In this document: piece by piece, positions 1 through 7,882 of the stretch | Numbering within the stretch: position 1 is the first letter of the stretch | Layout of the letters: each line of letters begins with the position of its first letter | NCBI RefSeq assembly: GCF_026420845.1 | Contig: NZ_JAOWCB010000044.1 | Span: 1 to 37,515 of the forward strand | Source: Streptomyces sp. PR69 | GTDB taxonomy: Bacteria; Actinomycetota; Actinomycetes; Streptomycetales; Streptomycetaceae | DNA: 37,515 bases | Direction: 5' to 3' | Translations under genes and position numbers: made by a program | The notes under the pieces: generated by a model | Seen by the model: only the letters and a program-made list of their open reading frames with translations | The model's database searches: none | Told to the model about the DNA's origin: nothing

Positions 1-524
1 TCCCCAACACTCCGTCAGCCGCGGGTGCGTGGGGGTCCAGCACCCCGCCGGGCGCGGGTGAGGGGGGACTCGCACCCTGTGTCGGGGTGCGGGACGCCGG
101 GGCAGCCGACCCGTCAGGGGCGGAGGGGCCGTGCAGGGTCGCCCCCGCAGAGGACCGGCGGCAAAACCCGGCCCACCCCGACAAGACCGACCACGCCGCC
201 GGCCTCGAGGAGGTGAGCCCGGAGGGGCCCCGACCACCCGAGGCACAGCAAGACCCCGCACCCCCGAGAACCCGAAAGCGTCCGCGCCTCACGGAGGCCA
301 GCATGCCCAGGACACGGGAGGAGCCGTGCCCCACGGAGGGGGACGCCCGGGGGAACCCACGGCGCGCAGCGCCGCCGGGGTGTAGGGGGCGAAGCCCCCA
401 CACACAGGGCGGGAGGGTGGGAAAAGGGCCCGCCCAGGCAACCCCCACGGCGCGCAGCGCCGCCAGGGGGTGTGCGGGGCGAAGCCCCCACACCCACACA
501 GGGCCAGCGGGCAAGCGCGCCCGG
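1..524. other. Non-coding GC-rich stretch with repeats
   Basis: No convincing gene is seen. Open frames here are compositional, with no domain and no ribosome binding site. The stretch lies downstream of the DeoR-family gene and holds the duplicated two-hairpin element annotated separately at 354-504. Confidence 0.6.
354..504. repeat. Duplicated two-hairpin intergenic repeat
   Basis: Two copies (354-410 and 440-504) share CGGCGCGCAGCGCCGCC, then GGGGCGAAGCCCC, then CACACA and AGGGC. Each copy therefore holds two small inverted repeats; the second closes on the very stable GCGAAGC mini-hairpin. The copies differ by a few small substitutions and indels. Elements of the GGGGCGAAGCCCC kind are common between Streptomyces genes (from memory, not searched). 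They could act as terminators for the DeoR-family gene, whose stop codon is at 525-527. Confidence 0.65.
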
Positions 525-1505
525 TCACCTCCGCCGCAGATCCGCCATACGCGCCGGCCTCTCCCTCTCCGCCGGCTCCGCCGTCAGCGCCGACGGGCCG
601 CGCAGCGGCCCCGGCGCGCCGCGCGTGCGGCGCTGTCCGGGCAGCGGGACCTCACGGCGGGGCTGCCGCCCCGAGGGCCCCGCCGGCGGCAACCCGTCCT
701 CCGCCACCGGCCCCGCACCGGCGCCCGCGCCCGCGACGGCGATCTGAACGCCCTGGTCCGCCAGGGCCTGCAACTCCGTCGCGGCGCGGTCGTCATGCGC
801 CGGCGGCTCATCGGTCACCAGTCTGGTGATCACATCCGTCGGCACCGTCTGGAACATCGTGTCGGTGCCGAGCTTGGTGTGGTCGGCGAGCACGACCACC
901 TCCGCCGCCGCCTGCACCAGCGCCCGGTCGACGCTGGCCGACAGCATGTTGGACGTGGACAGGCCGCGCTCGGCCGTCAGCCCGCTCCCGGACAGAAACG
1001 CGCGCGAGACCCGCAGCCCCTGGAGGGACTGCTCCGCGCCACTGCCCACCAGGGCGTAGTTGGCGCCCCGCAGCGTGCCCCCGGTCATCACGACCTCCAC
1101 GCGGTTGGCATGTGCCAACGCCTGGGCCACCAGCAGGGAGTTGGTCACAACGGTCAGTCCGGGGACCCGCGCGAGCCGGCGGGCCAGCTCCTGCGTCGTC
1201 GTTCCCGCACCGACCACGATCGCCTCGCCTTCCTCGACGAGGCTCGCGGCGAGATCGGCGATGGCCGTCTTCTCCGCGGTCGCGGACAGGGATTTCTGCG
1301 GAAAGCCGGATTCGCGGGTGAAGCCGCCCGGCAGTACCGCACCGCCGTGCCGGCGGTCGAGGAGTCCTTCTGCCTCCAGTGCCCGCACGTCCCGCCGTAC
1401 GGTCACTTCGGAGGTCTGGACGACGCGGGCGAGCTCACGGAGCGAAACCGCCCCGTTGGCCCGCACCATTTCGAGGATCAATTGGCGACGTTCTGCAGCG
1501 AACAC
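525..1505 (-). CDS. DeoR/GlpR-family transcriptional regulator
   Basis: A DNA-binding repressor of the DeoR family, which usually senses phosphorylated sugars or nucleoside-derived sugars. Residues 1-57 form the DeoR winged helix (RRQLILEMVRANGAVSLREL, with TVRRDVRALEAEGLL as recognition helix). Residues ~75-235 form the DeoR C-terminal sensor domain, with VGAGTTTQELA and VVTNSLLVA typical of the sugar-phosphate-isomerase-like fold. The start is GTG at 1505, because TACTGT at 1518-1513 lies 7 nt before it and no Shine-Dalgarno is visible. At 326 aa it is about 65-70 residues longer than usual. The extra tail (from ~residue 255) is Gly/Ala/Pro/Arg-rich and looks unstructured. It lies near nucleoside catabolism genes, but its own upstream region lacks the CTACGCGCGTAG operator, so a role in that regulon is unproven. 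Confidence 0.9.
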   Translation of the reverse strand: MFAAERRQLILEMVRANGAVSLRELARVVQTSEVTVRRDVRALEAEGLLDRRHGGAVLPGGFTRESGFPQKSLSATAEKTAIADLAASLVEEGEAIVVGAGTTTQELARRLARVPGLTVVTNSLLVAQALAHANRVEVVMTGGTLRGANYALVGSGAEQSLQGLRVSRAFLSGSGLTAERGLSTSNMLSASVDRALVQAAAEVVVLADHTKLGTDTMFQTVPTDVITRLVTDEPPAHDDRAATELQALADQGVQIAVAGAGAGAGPVAEDGLPPAGPSGRQPRREVPLPGQRRTRGAPGPLRGPSALTAEPAERERPARMADLRRR

Positions 1506-1560
1506 GAAACTGACAGTAACCCCACTGCCCGATTGTTTTCAGCACTATGCACTGAATAAG
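1505..1560 (-). promoter_or_regulatory. Promoter and candidate operator of the DeoR-family gene
   Basis: TACTGT (1518-1513) lies 7 nt before the GTG start, so the transcript is probably leaderless. Upstream, at the expected -35 region, 1538-1556 is a semi-palindrome with outer arms TTCAG and CTGAA and symmetric C/G positions inside. It is a plausible autoregulatory site. It does not resemble the nucleoside-regulon palindrome. Confidence 0.45.
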
Positions 1561-1687
1561 CGAAGTTGCGGACACATGGAGCGCCAAAGTGGTATGGGCT
1601 GCCCCAAGTTGATCGCCCGCATTGATCGCCCGGGCACCCCGGGCCGGCGGCCTGAACAGCAGCCGGTCACAGGGCTTGCATCCCGGC

Positions 1688-3127
1688 TTACATCTCGGCG
1701 GTCGCCTTCCGGGTGTGCAGCTGCCGTGCGACTTCCGCGATCGACCCCGACAGAGAGGGGTACACGGTGAAAGCATTTGCGATCTGCTCCACCGTCAGAT
1801 TGTTGTCGACCGCGATCGAGATCGGATGGATCAGTTCGCTCGCACGCGGCGATACGACGACTCCGCCGACGACGATCCCGGTGCCGGGACGGCAGAAGAG
1901 TTTGACGAAGCCGTCCCGGATGCCCTGCATCTTCGCGCGCGGGTTGCGCAGCAGCGGCAGCTTGACGACGCGGGCGTCGATGGCCCCGGCGTTCACGTCC
2001 GCCTGGGTGTAGCCGACGGTCGCGATCTCGGGGTCGGTGAAGACATTGGAGGACACGGTCTTCAGGTTCAGCGGGGTCACCGCGTCGCCCAGGAAGTGGT
2101 ACATCGCGATCCGGCCCTGCATCGCCGCGACCGACGCGAGCGCGAAGACGCCCGTGACGTCGCCGGCCGCGTACACGCCGGGCGCGCTGGTGCGGGACAC
2201 CCGGTCGGTCCAGATGTGGCCGGAGTCCTTGAGCCGTACGCCGGCCTCCTCCAGGCCCATGCCCGCGGAGTTGGGGACCGCGCCGACCGCCATCAGACAG
2301 TGCGTGCCGGAGATGACCCGGCCGTCGGAGAGGGTGACCTCCACCCGGTCGCCCACGCGCTTGGCGGACTCGGCGCGGGAGCGGGCCATCACGTTCATGC
2401 CGCGGCGGCGGAAGACGTCCTCGAGGACGGCCGCGGCGTCCGGGTCTTCACCGGGCAGCACGCGGTCACGCGAGGAGACGAGGGTGACGCGGGAGCCGAG
2501 CGCCTGGTACGCGCCGGCGAACTCCGCGCCGGTGACGCCGGAGCCCACCACGATCAGCTCCTCGGGCAGGACGTCGAGGTCGTACACCTGCGTCCAGTTG
2601 AGGATGCGCTCCCCGTCGGGCTTGGCGTCCGGGATCTCACGCGGGTGCCCGCCGGTGGAGATCAGCACCGCGTCGGCGGTGAGCCGTTCCTCCGTGCCGT
2701 CGGCCGCGGTGACCACGACCGTGCGGGAGCCGTCCATGGCCTGCTGGCCCTCCAGCCGCCCGCGGCCGCGCATGACGCGCGCCCCGGCGCGGGTGACGGA
2801 GGCGGTGATGTCATGGGACTGCGCGAGGGCGAGCCGCTTCACCCGTCGGTTGACCTTGCCGAGGTCCACGCCCACCACACGGGCGGACTGCTCCACATGG
2901 GGGGTGTCGTCGGCGACGATGATGCCGAGCTCCTCGTAGGAGGAGTCGAAGTTGGTCATCACCTCGGCCGTGGCGATCAGGGTCTTGGACGGCACGCAGT
3001 CGGTGAGCACCGACGCCCCGCCCAGACCGTCGCAGTCGACGACGGTCACCTCCGCGCCGAGCTGGGCGCCCACCAGGGCCGCCTCGTATCCGCCGGGTCC
3101 GCCGCCGATGATCACGATCCGGGTCAC
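1688..3127 (-). CDS. lpdA: LpdA-type NAD(P)H:quinone reductase flavoprotein
   Basis: A cytoplasmic FAD-dependent pyridine-nucleotide oxidoreductase of 479 aa. The FAD-binding Rossmann motif is RIVIIGGGPGGYEAAL (~residues 3-18), the NAD(P) motif is IVVGSGVTGAEFA, the second FAD motif is GVYAAGDVTG, and a C-terminal dimerisation domain follows. Lipoamide dehydrogenases have the redox pair CxxxxC before PSK. Here the first Cys is Ser39 and only Cys44 remains (SVLTDCVPSK), as in mycobacterial LpdA (Rv3303c), which reduces quinones and not lipoamide (family knowledge). The start is GTG 3127, because the Rossmann fold begins two residues later and upstream residues are not protein-like. Neighbouring punA and pmmB match the mycobacterial gene context. 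Confidence 0.92.
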   Translation of the reverse strand: MTRIVIIGGGPGGYEAALVGAQLGAEVTVVDCDGLGGASVLTDCVPSKTLIATAEVMTNFDSSYEELGIIVADDTPHVEQSARVVGVDLGKVNRRVKRLALAQSHDITASVTRAGARVMRGRGRLEGQQAMDGSRTVVVTAADGTEERLTADAVLISTGGHPREIPDAKPDGERILNWTQVYDLDVLPEELIVVGSGVTGAEFAGAYQALGSRVTLVSSRDRVLPGEDPDAAAVLEDVFRRRGMNVMARSRAESAKRVGDRVEVTLSDGRVISGTHCLMAVGAVPNSAGMGLEEAGVRLKDSGHIWTDRVSRTSAPGVYAAGDVTGVFALASVAAMQGRIAMYHFLGDAVTPLNLKTVSSNVFTDPEIATVGYTQADVNAGAIDARVVKLPLLRNPRAKMQGIRDGFVKLFCRPGTGIVVGGVVVSPRASELIHPISIAVDNNLTVEQIANAFTVYPSLSGSIAEVARQLHTRKATAEM

Positions 3128-3264
3128 GAAAAAGTCCGCCTCGCATGTCGTTCCCGGCCTGTCTGCCCGCCCGACCGGGGGTCCGGGGCCTGGCCCCGGG
3201 GAATGCAGTACGTACTTCATTGTCCCGCACGGCGCAGGCTTCTCTCGCCGCGGGGCCCCGATCC

Positions 3265-3313
3265 GGCCGCCGGATGGCAGCCATCCGGCGGCCTTGTGGC
3301 TGCCATCCGGCCG
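3265..3313. repeat. 29-bp perfect inverted repeat with a third arm
   Basis: GGCCGCCGGATGGC (3265-3278), one base, then GCCATCCGGCGGCC (3280-3293) is a perfect 14+1+14 inverted repeat. A third copy of the right arm, GCCATCCGGCCGC, follows at 3301-3313, so the left arm could pair with either. It lies between divergent lpdA and the cyclotransferase-like gene. It may be an operator, a cruciform or an upstream leader structure of lpdA; the sequence does not decide. Confidence 0.7.
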
Positions 3314-3360
3314 CACTCACGTGCCACTGGCCGTATGAGCGGCTCCGCCCTTCCCTCCCG

Positions 3361-3366
3361 TACCCT
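3361..3366 (+). promoter_or_regulatory. -10 box of the cyclotransferase-like gene, leaderless
   Basis: TACCCT ends 7 nt before the ATG at 3374. No Shine-Dalgarno precedes that ATG. The same TACCCTCGA string lies at the same distance before the PNP start. No clear -35 hexamer is visible. Confidence 0.5.
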
Positions 3367-3373
3367 CGATCTC

Positions 3374-3811
3374 ATGTCGCTCTACGCCGCGTACGCCGGC
3401 AACCTCGACGCGCGGCTGATGTCCCGCCGCGCACCGCATTCCCCGCTGCGCGGCACCGGCTGGCTGAACGGCTGGCGGCTGACCTTCGGCGGGGAGCAGC
3501 TGGGCTGGGAGGGGGCGCTGGCCACGATCGCGGAGGCCCCGCGCTCCCAGGTCTTCGTCGCCCTGTACGACATCGCGCCGATGGACGAGGAAGCGATGGA
3601 CCGCTGGGAGGGCGTCGGCCTCGACATCTACCGGCGGATGCGGGTCCGGGTGCACACCCTGGACGGCGAAGAGCCCGCATGGGTGTACGTCCTCAATGCC
3701 TACGAGGGCGGTCTGCCCTCGGCCCGCTATCTGGGCGAGATCGCGGATGCGGCGGAGTCGGCGGGGGCGCCGCACGACTATGTGATGGAGCTGCGCAAGC
3801 GCCCCTGCTGA
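3374..3811 (+). CDS. Gamma-glutamylcyclotransferase-like (AIG2/GGCT fold) protein
   Basis: A 145-aa cytoplasmic protein of the gamma-glutamylcyclotransferase superfamily, whose members release 5-oxoproline from gamma-glutamyl compounds. YAAYAGNLD at residues 4-12 matches the substrate loop YGxN/YxSNL, and the conserved acidic helix MDEEAMDRWEGV supplies the usual catalytic Glu and the EG turn. VYVLNAYEGGLPSARYLGEI matches the family C-terminal end (Y..P...Y). Length is normal. The start is ATG 3374, because TACCCT lies 7 nt upstream and the fold begins at once. The substrate cannot be read from the sequence. It is separated by 50 bp from the ParE-fold gene downstream. Confidence 0.82.
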   Translation: MSLYAAYAGNLDARLMSRRAPHSPLRGTGWLNGWRLTFGGEQLGWEGALATIAEAPRSQVFVALYDIAPMDEEAMDRWEGVGLDIYRRMRVRVHTLDGEEPAWVYVLNAYEGGLPSARYLGEIADAAESAGAPHDYVMELRKRPC

Positions 3812-3860
3812 CGGGGCGTCCCTCTACACTCTCCGGAGGAACCGGGTGGAGGGAAACATC

Positions 3861-4133
3861 GTGCCCACGTACCAGGTGTACTACACGGAGCAGGCCGCCG
3901 CCGCCCGCGACCGTCTGGACGATGCTCAGCGCGCCGCGTTCGACAAGGGCATCTCGCTGCTGGCCCGCGATCCGTTCCTGGAGGTCTCCCGGCCGGTGAG
4001 CGCCACGGGCGACGACCGCACGATCCGCCTCACCCAGAACATCCTGGTCGAGTACAGCGTGAGCATGGGACGGCTGCTGATCTTCATCGTCGAGGTGTTC
4101 AACGACAAGGACGTGCTCGTCACGGACGGCTGA
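3861..4133 (+). CDS. Orphan RelE/ParE-fold small protein
   Basis: A 90-aa protein with the secondary-structure order of the RelE/ParE toxin fold. It has an N-terminal strand (YQVYYTEQAAAARDRL), two helices (DDAQRAAFDKGISLLARDPF), then strands ending RTIRLTQNILVEYSVSMGRLLIFIVEVFNDKDVLV. The R-x-I-R-L...VEYSV...IFIVEVF pattern resembles ParE proteins. No antitoxin-like gene lies on either side, so it may be a domesticated or non-toxic member. The start is GTG 3861 preceded by GGAGGG; an upstream in-frame GTG at 3846 would add five residues. It lies between the cyclotransferase-like gene and PNP; PNP has its own promoter. Confidence 0.7.
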   Translation: MPTYQVYYTEQAAAARDRLDDAQRAAFDKGISLLARDPFLEVSRPVSATGDDRTIRLTQNILVEYSVSMGRLLIFIVEVFNDKDVLVTDG

Positions 4134-4200
4134 CGCCCGCCCGGAAGCGCGTTCGTCGGAAACGACAACGCAACGATCCGAATACCGTGGGCTGCGTCAT

Positions 4201-4212
4201 CTACGCGCGTAG
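4201..4212. promoter_or_regulatory. Nucleoside-regulon operator, PNP promoter
   Basis: Perfect 12-bp palindrome CTACGCGCGTAG. It covers the -35 region of the predicted PNP promoter: TACCCT at 4225-4230 as -10, 7 nt before GTG 4238. A repressor bound here would block RNA polymerase. The same palindrome occurs at deoC and add, with one-mismatch copies at deoA and the nucleoside ABC operon. Confidence 0.8.
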
Positions 4213-4237
4213 GAAATGCTCGGCTACCCTCGACGGC

Positions 4238-5083
4238 GTGAACGCATCTGTGAATCCCGAGCTCCACGGCGGCGGTGCCGCCGACCCCCAGTCCGACCCG
4301 CACGGCGCGGCCGACGCCGCGGCCGCGCGGCTGCGCGAGCTGACCGGCGTCGAGACCCACGACGTCGCACTTGTGATGGGCTCCGGCTGGGCCCCGGCCG
4401 TCGACGCGCTCGGCGCGCCCGAGGCGGAGTTCCCGGTCACCAAGCTGCCGGGCTTCCCGCCCCCGGCGGTCGAGGGCCACGGCGGCAAGATCCGTTCGTA
4501 CCGCGTCGGCGACAAGCGGGCGCTGGTCTTCCTGGGCCGTACGCACTACTACGAGGGCCGCGGCGTCGCGGCCGTGTCGCACGGCGTGCGCACGGCGGTG
4601 GCCGCGGGCTGCAAGACCGTCGTCCTGACGAACGGCTGTGGCGGTCTGCGCGAGGGCATGCGCCCCGGCCAGCCGGTCCTGATCAGCGATCACATCAATC
4701 TCACGGCGACCTCCCCGATCATCGGCGCGAACTTCGTCGATCTGACGGACCTGTACTCGCCGCGGCTGCGGGCGCTGTGCAAGGAGGTGGACGAGACCCT
4801 GGAGGAGGGCGTCTACGTCCAGTTCCCCGGCCCCCACTACGAGACCCCGGCCGAGATCAACATGGTCCGCGTGCTCGGCGGCGACCTCGTCGGCATGTCC
4901 ACGGTCCTGGAGGCCATCGCGGCCCGCGAGGCGGGCGCTGAGGTGCTCGGCATCTCGCTGGTGACCAACCTGGCGGCCGGTCTGACGGGCGAGCCGCTGA
5001 ACCACGAAGAGGTCCTCCAGGCGGGCCGTGACTCGGCGGCGCGGATGGGTGAGCTGCTGACGCGGGTGCTGGCACGCATCTGA
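4238..5083 (+). CDS. punA: Purine nucleoside phosphorylase (trimeric class)
   Basis: Cleaves (deoxy)inosine and (deoxy)guanosine with phosphate to free base and (deoxy)ribose-1-phosphate in the cytoplasm. It is 281 aa. Family motifs are VMGSGW near the N terminus (phosphate loop), GHGGKIRSY, RTHYYEG, LTNGCGGL, VQFPGPHYETPAEI and GMSTVLEAIAARE. These place it in the PNP/MTAP family with mycobacterial PunA (DeoD). The start is GTG 4238: TACCCT at 4225-4230 lies 7 nt upstream, so the transcript is probably leaderless. A longer frame from 4187 would put the operator inside the coding region and adds no conserved residues. It is the first purine step of the salvage pathway spread over this window. 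Confidence 0.95.
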   Translation: MNASVNPELHGGGAADPQSDPHGAADAAAARLRELTGVETHDVALVMGSGWAPAVDALGAPEAEFPVTKLPGFPPPAVEGHGGKIRSYRVGDKRALVFLGRTHYYEGRGVAAVSHGVRTAVAAGCKTVVLTNGCGGLREGMRPGQPVLISDHINLTATSPIIGANFVDLTDLYSPRLRALCKEVDETLEEGVYVQFPGPHYETPAEINMVRVLGGDLVGMSTVLEAIAAREAGAEVLGISLVTNLAAGLTGEPLNHEEVLQAGRDSAARMGELLTRVLARI

Positions 5084-5814
5084 CGGCCGCCTCAGAGGCG
5101 TTCACAGGGCCGCCGCGCCAACGGGGGCCCTGCGCTGCCCGTGAGGGTCCCCGGCCGAATCGGCGCTCGGGGCCGACCGGACCAACCGCACCGGCCCCGG
5201 CCGTGCGGCCCCTGGCCGCTCGGGGTCGCCGCACCCGTATACGAGCCGGGGCGCCGGACCTCATACGAGCCAGGGTCTGACCCCCGGAACGCCGTTCCCC
5301 GCACCACCCGTGCACACCGGGAACGCCGGTGACACTCCCCCCGCACCACCCGAGCGGGCCCGGAGCGGCACCCGCCGCCACACCCCGCAGCGCGGCGCGA
5401 AGCTGCCGCCGTGCCGTGCGGGAGGAGGCGCACGGCACGGCGGCATCACACACCCCTCCCCTCCGGGGAGGGGCCAGGGAACCGGGAACGCCGCCGCACA
5501 CCCGCTCCCCCGCCGCGCGAAGCCGCCCCCGCGCGGCGGGACAGCGCACGGCACGGCAGCCCACACGCACCACCCGGAGGGACCGGGAAGCGGGCCCCGG
5601 AGCGAAGCAGGACGAGACCGCACCCGCACTCCGCGGCCCCCGGGACCGCGACCGCAGCGCCCCCGCCGGCTCACGCGGCACGCGGCGCGGGGCGCCACCC
5701 CCAAACGCCTCCCCGAAGGGGTCCGGGGGCTTAAGCCCCCGGTTAGAGGAAGGGGCCCGGCGGGGGAAACAACCCCACAGACACCCATCAACCACCACGA
5801 GAGGCGACACCACA
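5084..5814. other. 731-bp gap between PNP and the phosphomutase
   Basis: No gene is supported. The stretch has many short G/C hairpins and a repeated ATACGAGCC word near 5237 and 5262. The frames through it are low-complexity Arg/Pro/Gly without domains. The only sharp structures are CCCCGAAGGGG (5711-5721) and the 20-bp palindrome at 5723-5742, close to the downstream gene. Confidence 0.6.
5723..5742. repeat. 20-bp perfect palindrome CCGGGGGCTTAAGCCCCCGG
   Basis: Perfectly symmetric around 5732/5733, with an AT core CTTAAG that stands out in this GC-rich DNA. It lies 72 bp before the phosphomutase start at 5815. The small hairpin CCCCGAAGGGG (5711-5721) abuts it. It could be an operator, a transcript hairpin in the leader or a dispersed repeat. 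Confidence 0.7.
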
Positions 5815-7455
5815 GTGACCCAGGACCTCATCGCGCGAGCCAACGCCTGGCTGGCCGAGGACCCGGACGGCGAGACCCGTGAGGAGCTCGCGAAGCTCAT
5901 CGAGTCACAGGACCTCGACGAGCTGGCCGCCCGCTTCGCCGGCACGCTCCAGTTCGGCACCGCCGGACTCCGCGGGGAGCTGGGCGCCGGGCCCATGCGG
6001 ATGAACCGGGCCGTCGTCATCCGCGCCGCCGCAGGACTGGCCGGGTATCTCAAGGCCAAGGGCCAGGGCGACGGCCTGGTCGTCATCGGCTACGACGCCC
6101 GCTACAAGTCCGCGGACTTCGCCCGCGACACCGCCGCCGTGATGGTCGGCGCGGGCCTGCGCGCCGCCGTGCTGCCGCACCCGCTGCCGACGCCGGTCCT
6201 GGCCTTCGCCATAAGGCAGCTCGGCGCGGTCGCCGGCGTCGAGGTGACCGCCAGCCACAACCCGCCCCGCGACAACGGCTACAAGGTCTACCTCGGCGAC
6301 GGCTCCCAGATCGTGCCGCCCGCCGACGCGGAGATCGCCGCCGAGATCGCGGCGGTCACCAGCCTGCTTGACGTGGAGCGTGCCGCCGAGGGCTGGGAGA
6401 CGCTCGGCGACGAGATCGTGGAGGCGTATCTGGCCCGTACGGACGAGGTGCTGGCGCCCTCCTCCCCCCGTACCGCCCGCGTGGTTTACACGGCCATGCA
6501 CGGCGTCGGCAAGGATGTGCTGACGGCGGCGTTCGCCCGGGCCGGCTTCCCCGCCCCGGTGCTGGTCGAGGAGCAGGCCGAGCCGGACCCGGCCTTCCCG
6601 ACGGTCGCCTTCCCGAACCCGGAGGAGCCGGGCGCGATGGATCTCGCCTTCGCCACGGCCCGCCGGGTGCAGCCGGACATCGTCATCGCCAACGACCCCG
6701 ACGCCGACCGCTGCGCCGTCGCCGTGCCGCACGAGGACGACTGGCGGATGCTGCGCGGCGACGAGGTCGGCGCGCTGCTCGCCGCCCATCTGGTGCACAA
6801 GGGCGCGACCGGCGCGTTCGCCGAGTCGATCGTCTCGTCCTCGCTGCTGGGCCGGATCGCGGAGGCGGCCGGACTGCGGTACGAGGAGACCCTGACCGGC
6901 TTCAAGTGGATCGCGCGCGTGGAGGGTCTGCGTTACGGCTACGAGGAGGCTCTCGGCTACTGCGTCGACCCTGAGGGCGTACGCGACAAGGACGGCATCA
7001 CCGCCGCGCTGCTCATCGCCGAGCTGGCCTCCGAGCTGAAGGAGCAGGGCCGCACGCTCACCGATCTGCTCGACGACCTGGCCGTGGCGCACGGGCTGCA
7101 CGCCACCGACCAGCTCTCCGTGCGGGTGGAGGACCTGGGCGTCATCGCCGACGCGATGCGCACGCTGCGCGAGCAGCCGCCGGTCCGGCTCGCGGGGCTG
7201 CGCGTCGTCACCGCGGAGGACCTGACCCGGGGCACGGACACGCTGCCGCCGACGGACGGGCTGCGCTACTACCTGGAGGGCGAGTTCAAGGCCCGCGTCA
7301 TCGTCCGCCCCAGCGGCACCGAGCCGAAGCTGAAGTGCTACCTGGAGGTCGTGGTCCCGGTCGCGGAAGCGAGCGAGCTGGCCGCGGCGCGGGAGCGTGC
7401 GGAGCAGATCCTCTCGGCGCTCAAGACGGACCTGGCGAGCGCGGCGGGCATCTGA
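5815..7455 (+). CDS. pmmB: PGM2-like phosphopentomutase / phosphomannomutase
   Basis: A four-domain alpha-D-phosphohexomutase of 546 aa. The phosphoserine loop is TASHNPPRDNGYKVY (Ser147), the Mg2+ loop is NDPDADRC (~293-300), the sugar loop is YEEALGYCVDPEG, and the phosphate loop is RPSGTEPKLKCYLE. The sugar loop lacks the GEMSGH-type signature of true phosphomannomutases and resembles the PGM2 group, in which several members act on (deoxy)ribose-1-phosphate (family knowledge). Its position between PNP and deoC, with no deoB in the window, suggests it makes (deoxy)ribose-5-phosphate; this is inference. The start is GTG 5815, with GAGAGG 8 nt upstream. It is syntenic with mycobacterial pmmB next to deoD/punA. 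Confidence 0.9.
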   Translation: MTQDLIARANAWLAEDPDGETREELAKLIESQDLDELAARFAGTLQFGTAGLRGELGAGPMRMNRAVVIRAAAGLAGYLKAKGQGDGLVVIGYDARYKSADFARDTAAVMVGAGLRAAVLPHPLPTPVLAFAIRQLGAVAGVEVTASHNPPRDNGYKVYLGDGSQIVPPADAEIAAEIAAVTSLLDVERAAEGWETLGDEIVEAYLARTDEVLAPSSPRTARVVYTAMHGVGKDVLTAAFARAGFPAPVLVEEQAEPDPAFPTVAFPNPEEPGAMDLAFATARRVQPDIVIANDPDADRCAVAVPHEDDWRMLRGDEVGALLAAHLVHKGATGAFAESIVSSSLLGRIAEAAGLRYEETLTGFKWIARVEGLRYGYEEALGYCVDPEGVRDKDGITAALLIAELASELKEQGRTLTDLLDDLAVAHGLHATDQLSVRVEDLGVIADAMRTLREQPPVRLAGLRVVTAEDLTRGTDTLPPTDGLRYYLEGEFKARVIVRPSGTEPKLKCYLEVVVPVAEASELAAARERAEQILSALKTDLASAAGI

Positions 7456-7465
7456 CGCCCCGCGG

Positions 7466-7496
7466 TGTGCCGCGCCCCGCGCCGGGGCGCGGCACA
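7466..7496 (+). terminator. Terminator after the phosphomutase
   Basis: A 13-bp perfect GC-rich stem, TGTGCCGCGCCCC with GGGGCGCGGCACA, has a 5-nt loop and starts 10 bp after the stop codon. There is no U tract, as usual in Streptomyces. Confidence 0.75.
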
Positions 7497-7882
7497 GCGG
7501 CCGCACAGAACCCGCCCCTGCGGCCCGGACGCGGCGGACCGCCCACGAACGCCGCAGGCCAGACGCCCCCTCGGGGCGGGCCCGCCCAGCAGACCCGGAC
7601 GCGGAAGACCGCCCGCGCCACCGGCAGCGACCGCCCCAAGCCCGCGTACCGCCGGTCAGACAGCCGCGTCCGTTCGCGGGGCGCCCGCGCTTGGAACCTG
7701 TTGTGGCTGAGCCCGGCTCTCAGGCGCGGCTCCGTACGGGTTCCGCTCAATCCCCCGCCGTTCAGGGGCCGGCCGGCCGCGGCGCGGCGGGCGGCGCGGG
7801 CGCGCACTGGGCCCCGGACCGCCCGGCGGCCGACGCCCGACGCACCCAGTCCACCGCGCCGCCCGCCCCGCCCCGCTCCCGC
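7497..7882. other. 386-bp gap between convergent genes
   Basis: No gene is supported. It contains two related words (GGACGCGGCGGACCGCCC and GGACGCGGAAGACCGCCC) and otherwise featureless G/C-rich DNA between the convergent phosphomutase and PH-domain genes. Confidence 0.55.

Noticed and set aside
1688..3127. Dihydrolipoamide dehydrogenase
   Set aside because: The CxxxxC redox pair is missing its first Cys (Ser39), so it fits LpdA-type quinone reductase.
3385..3398. CTACGCCGCGTACG as a sixth nucleoside operator
   Set aside because: It lies inside the cyclotransferase-like coding region (LYAAYA), has an extra base at the centre and a broken right arm.
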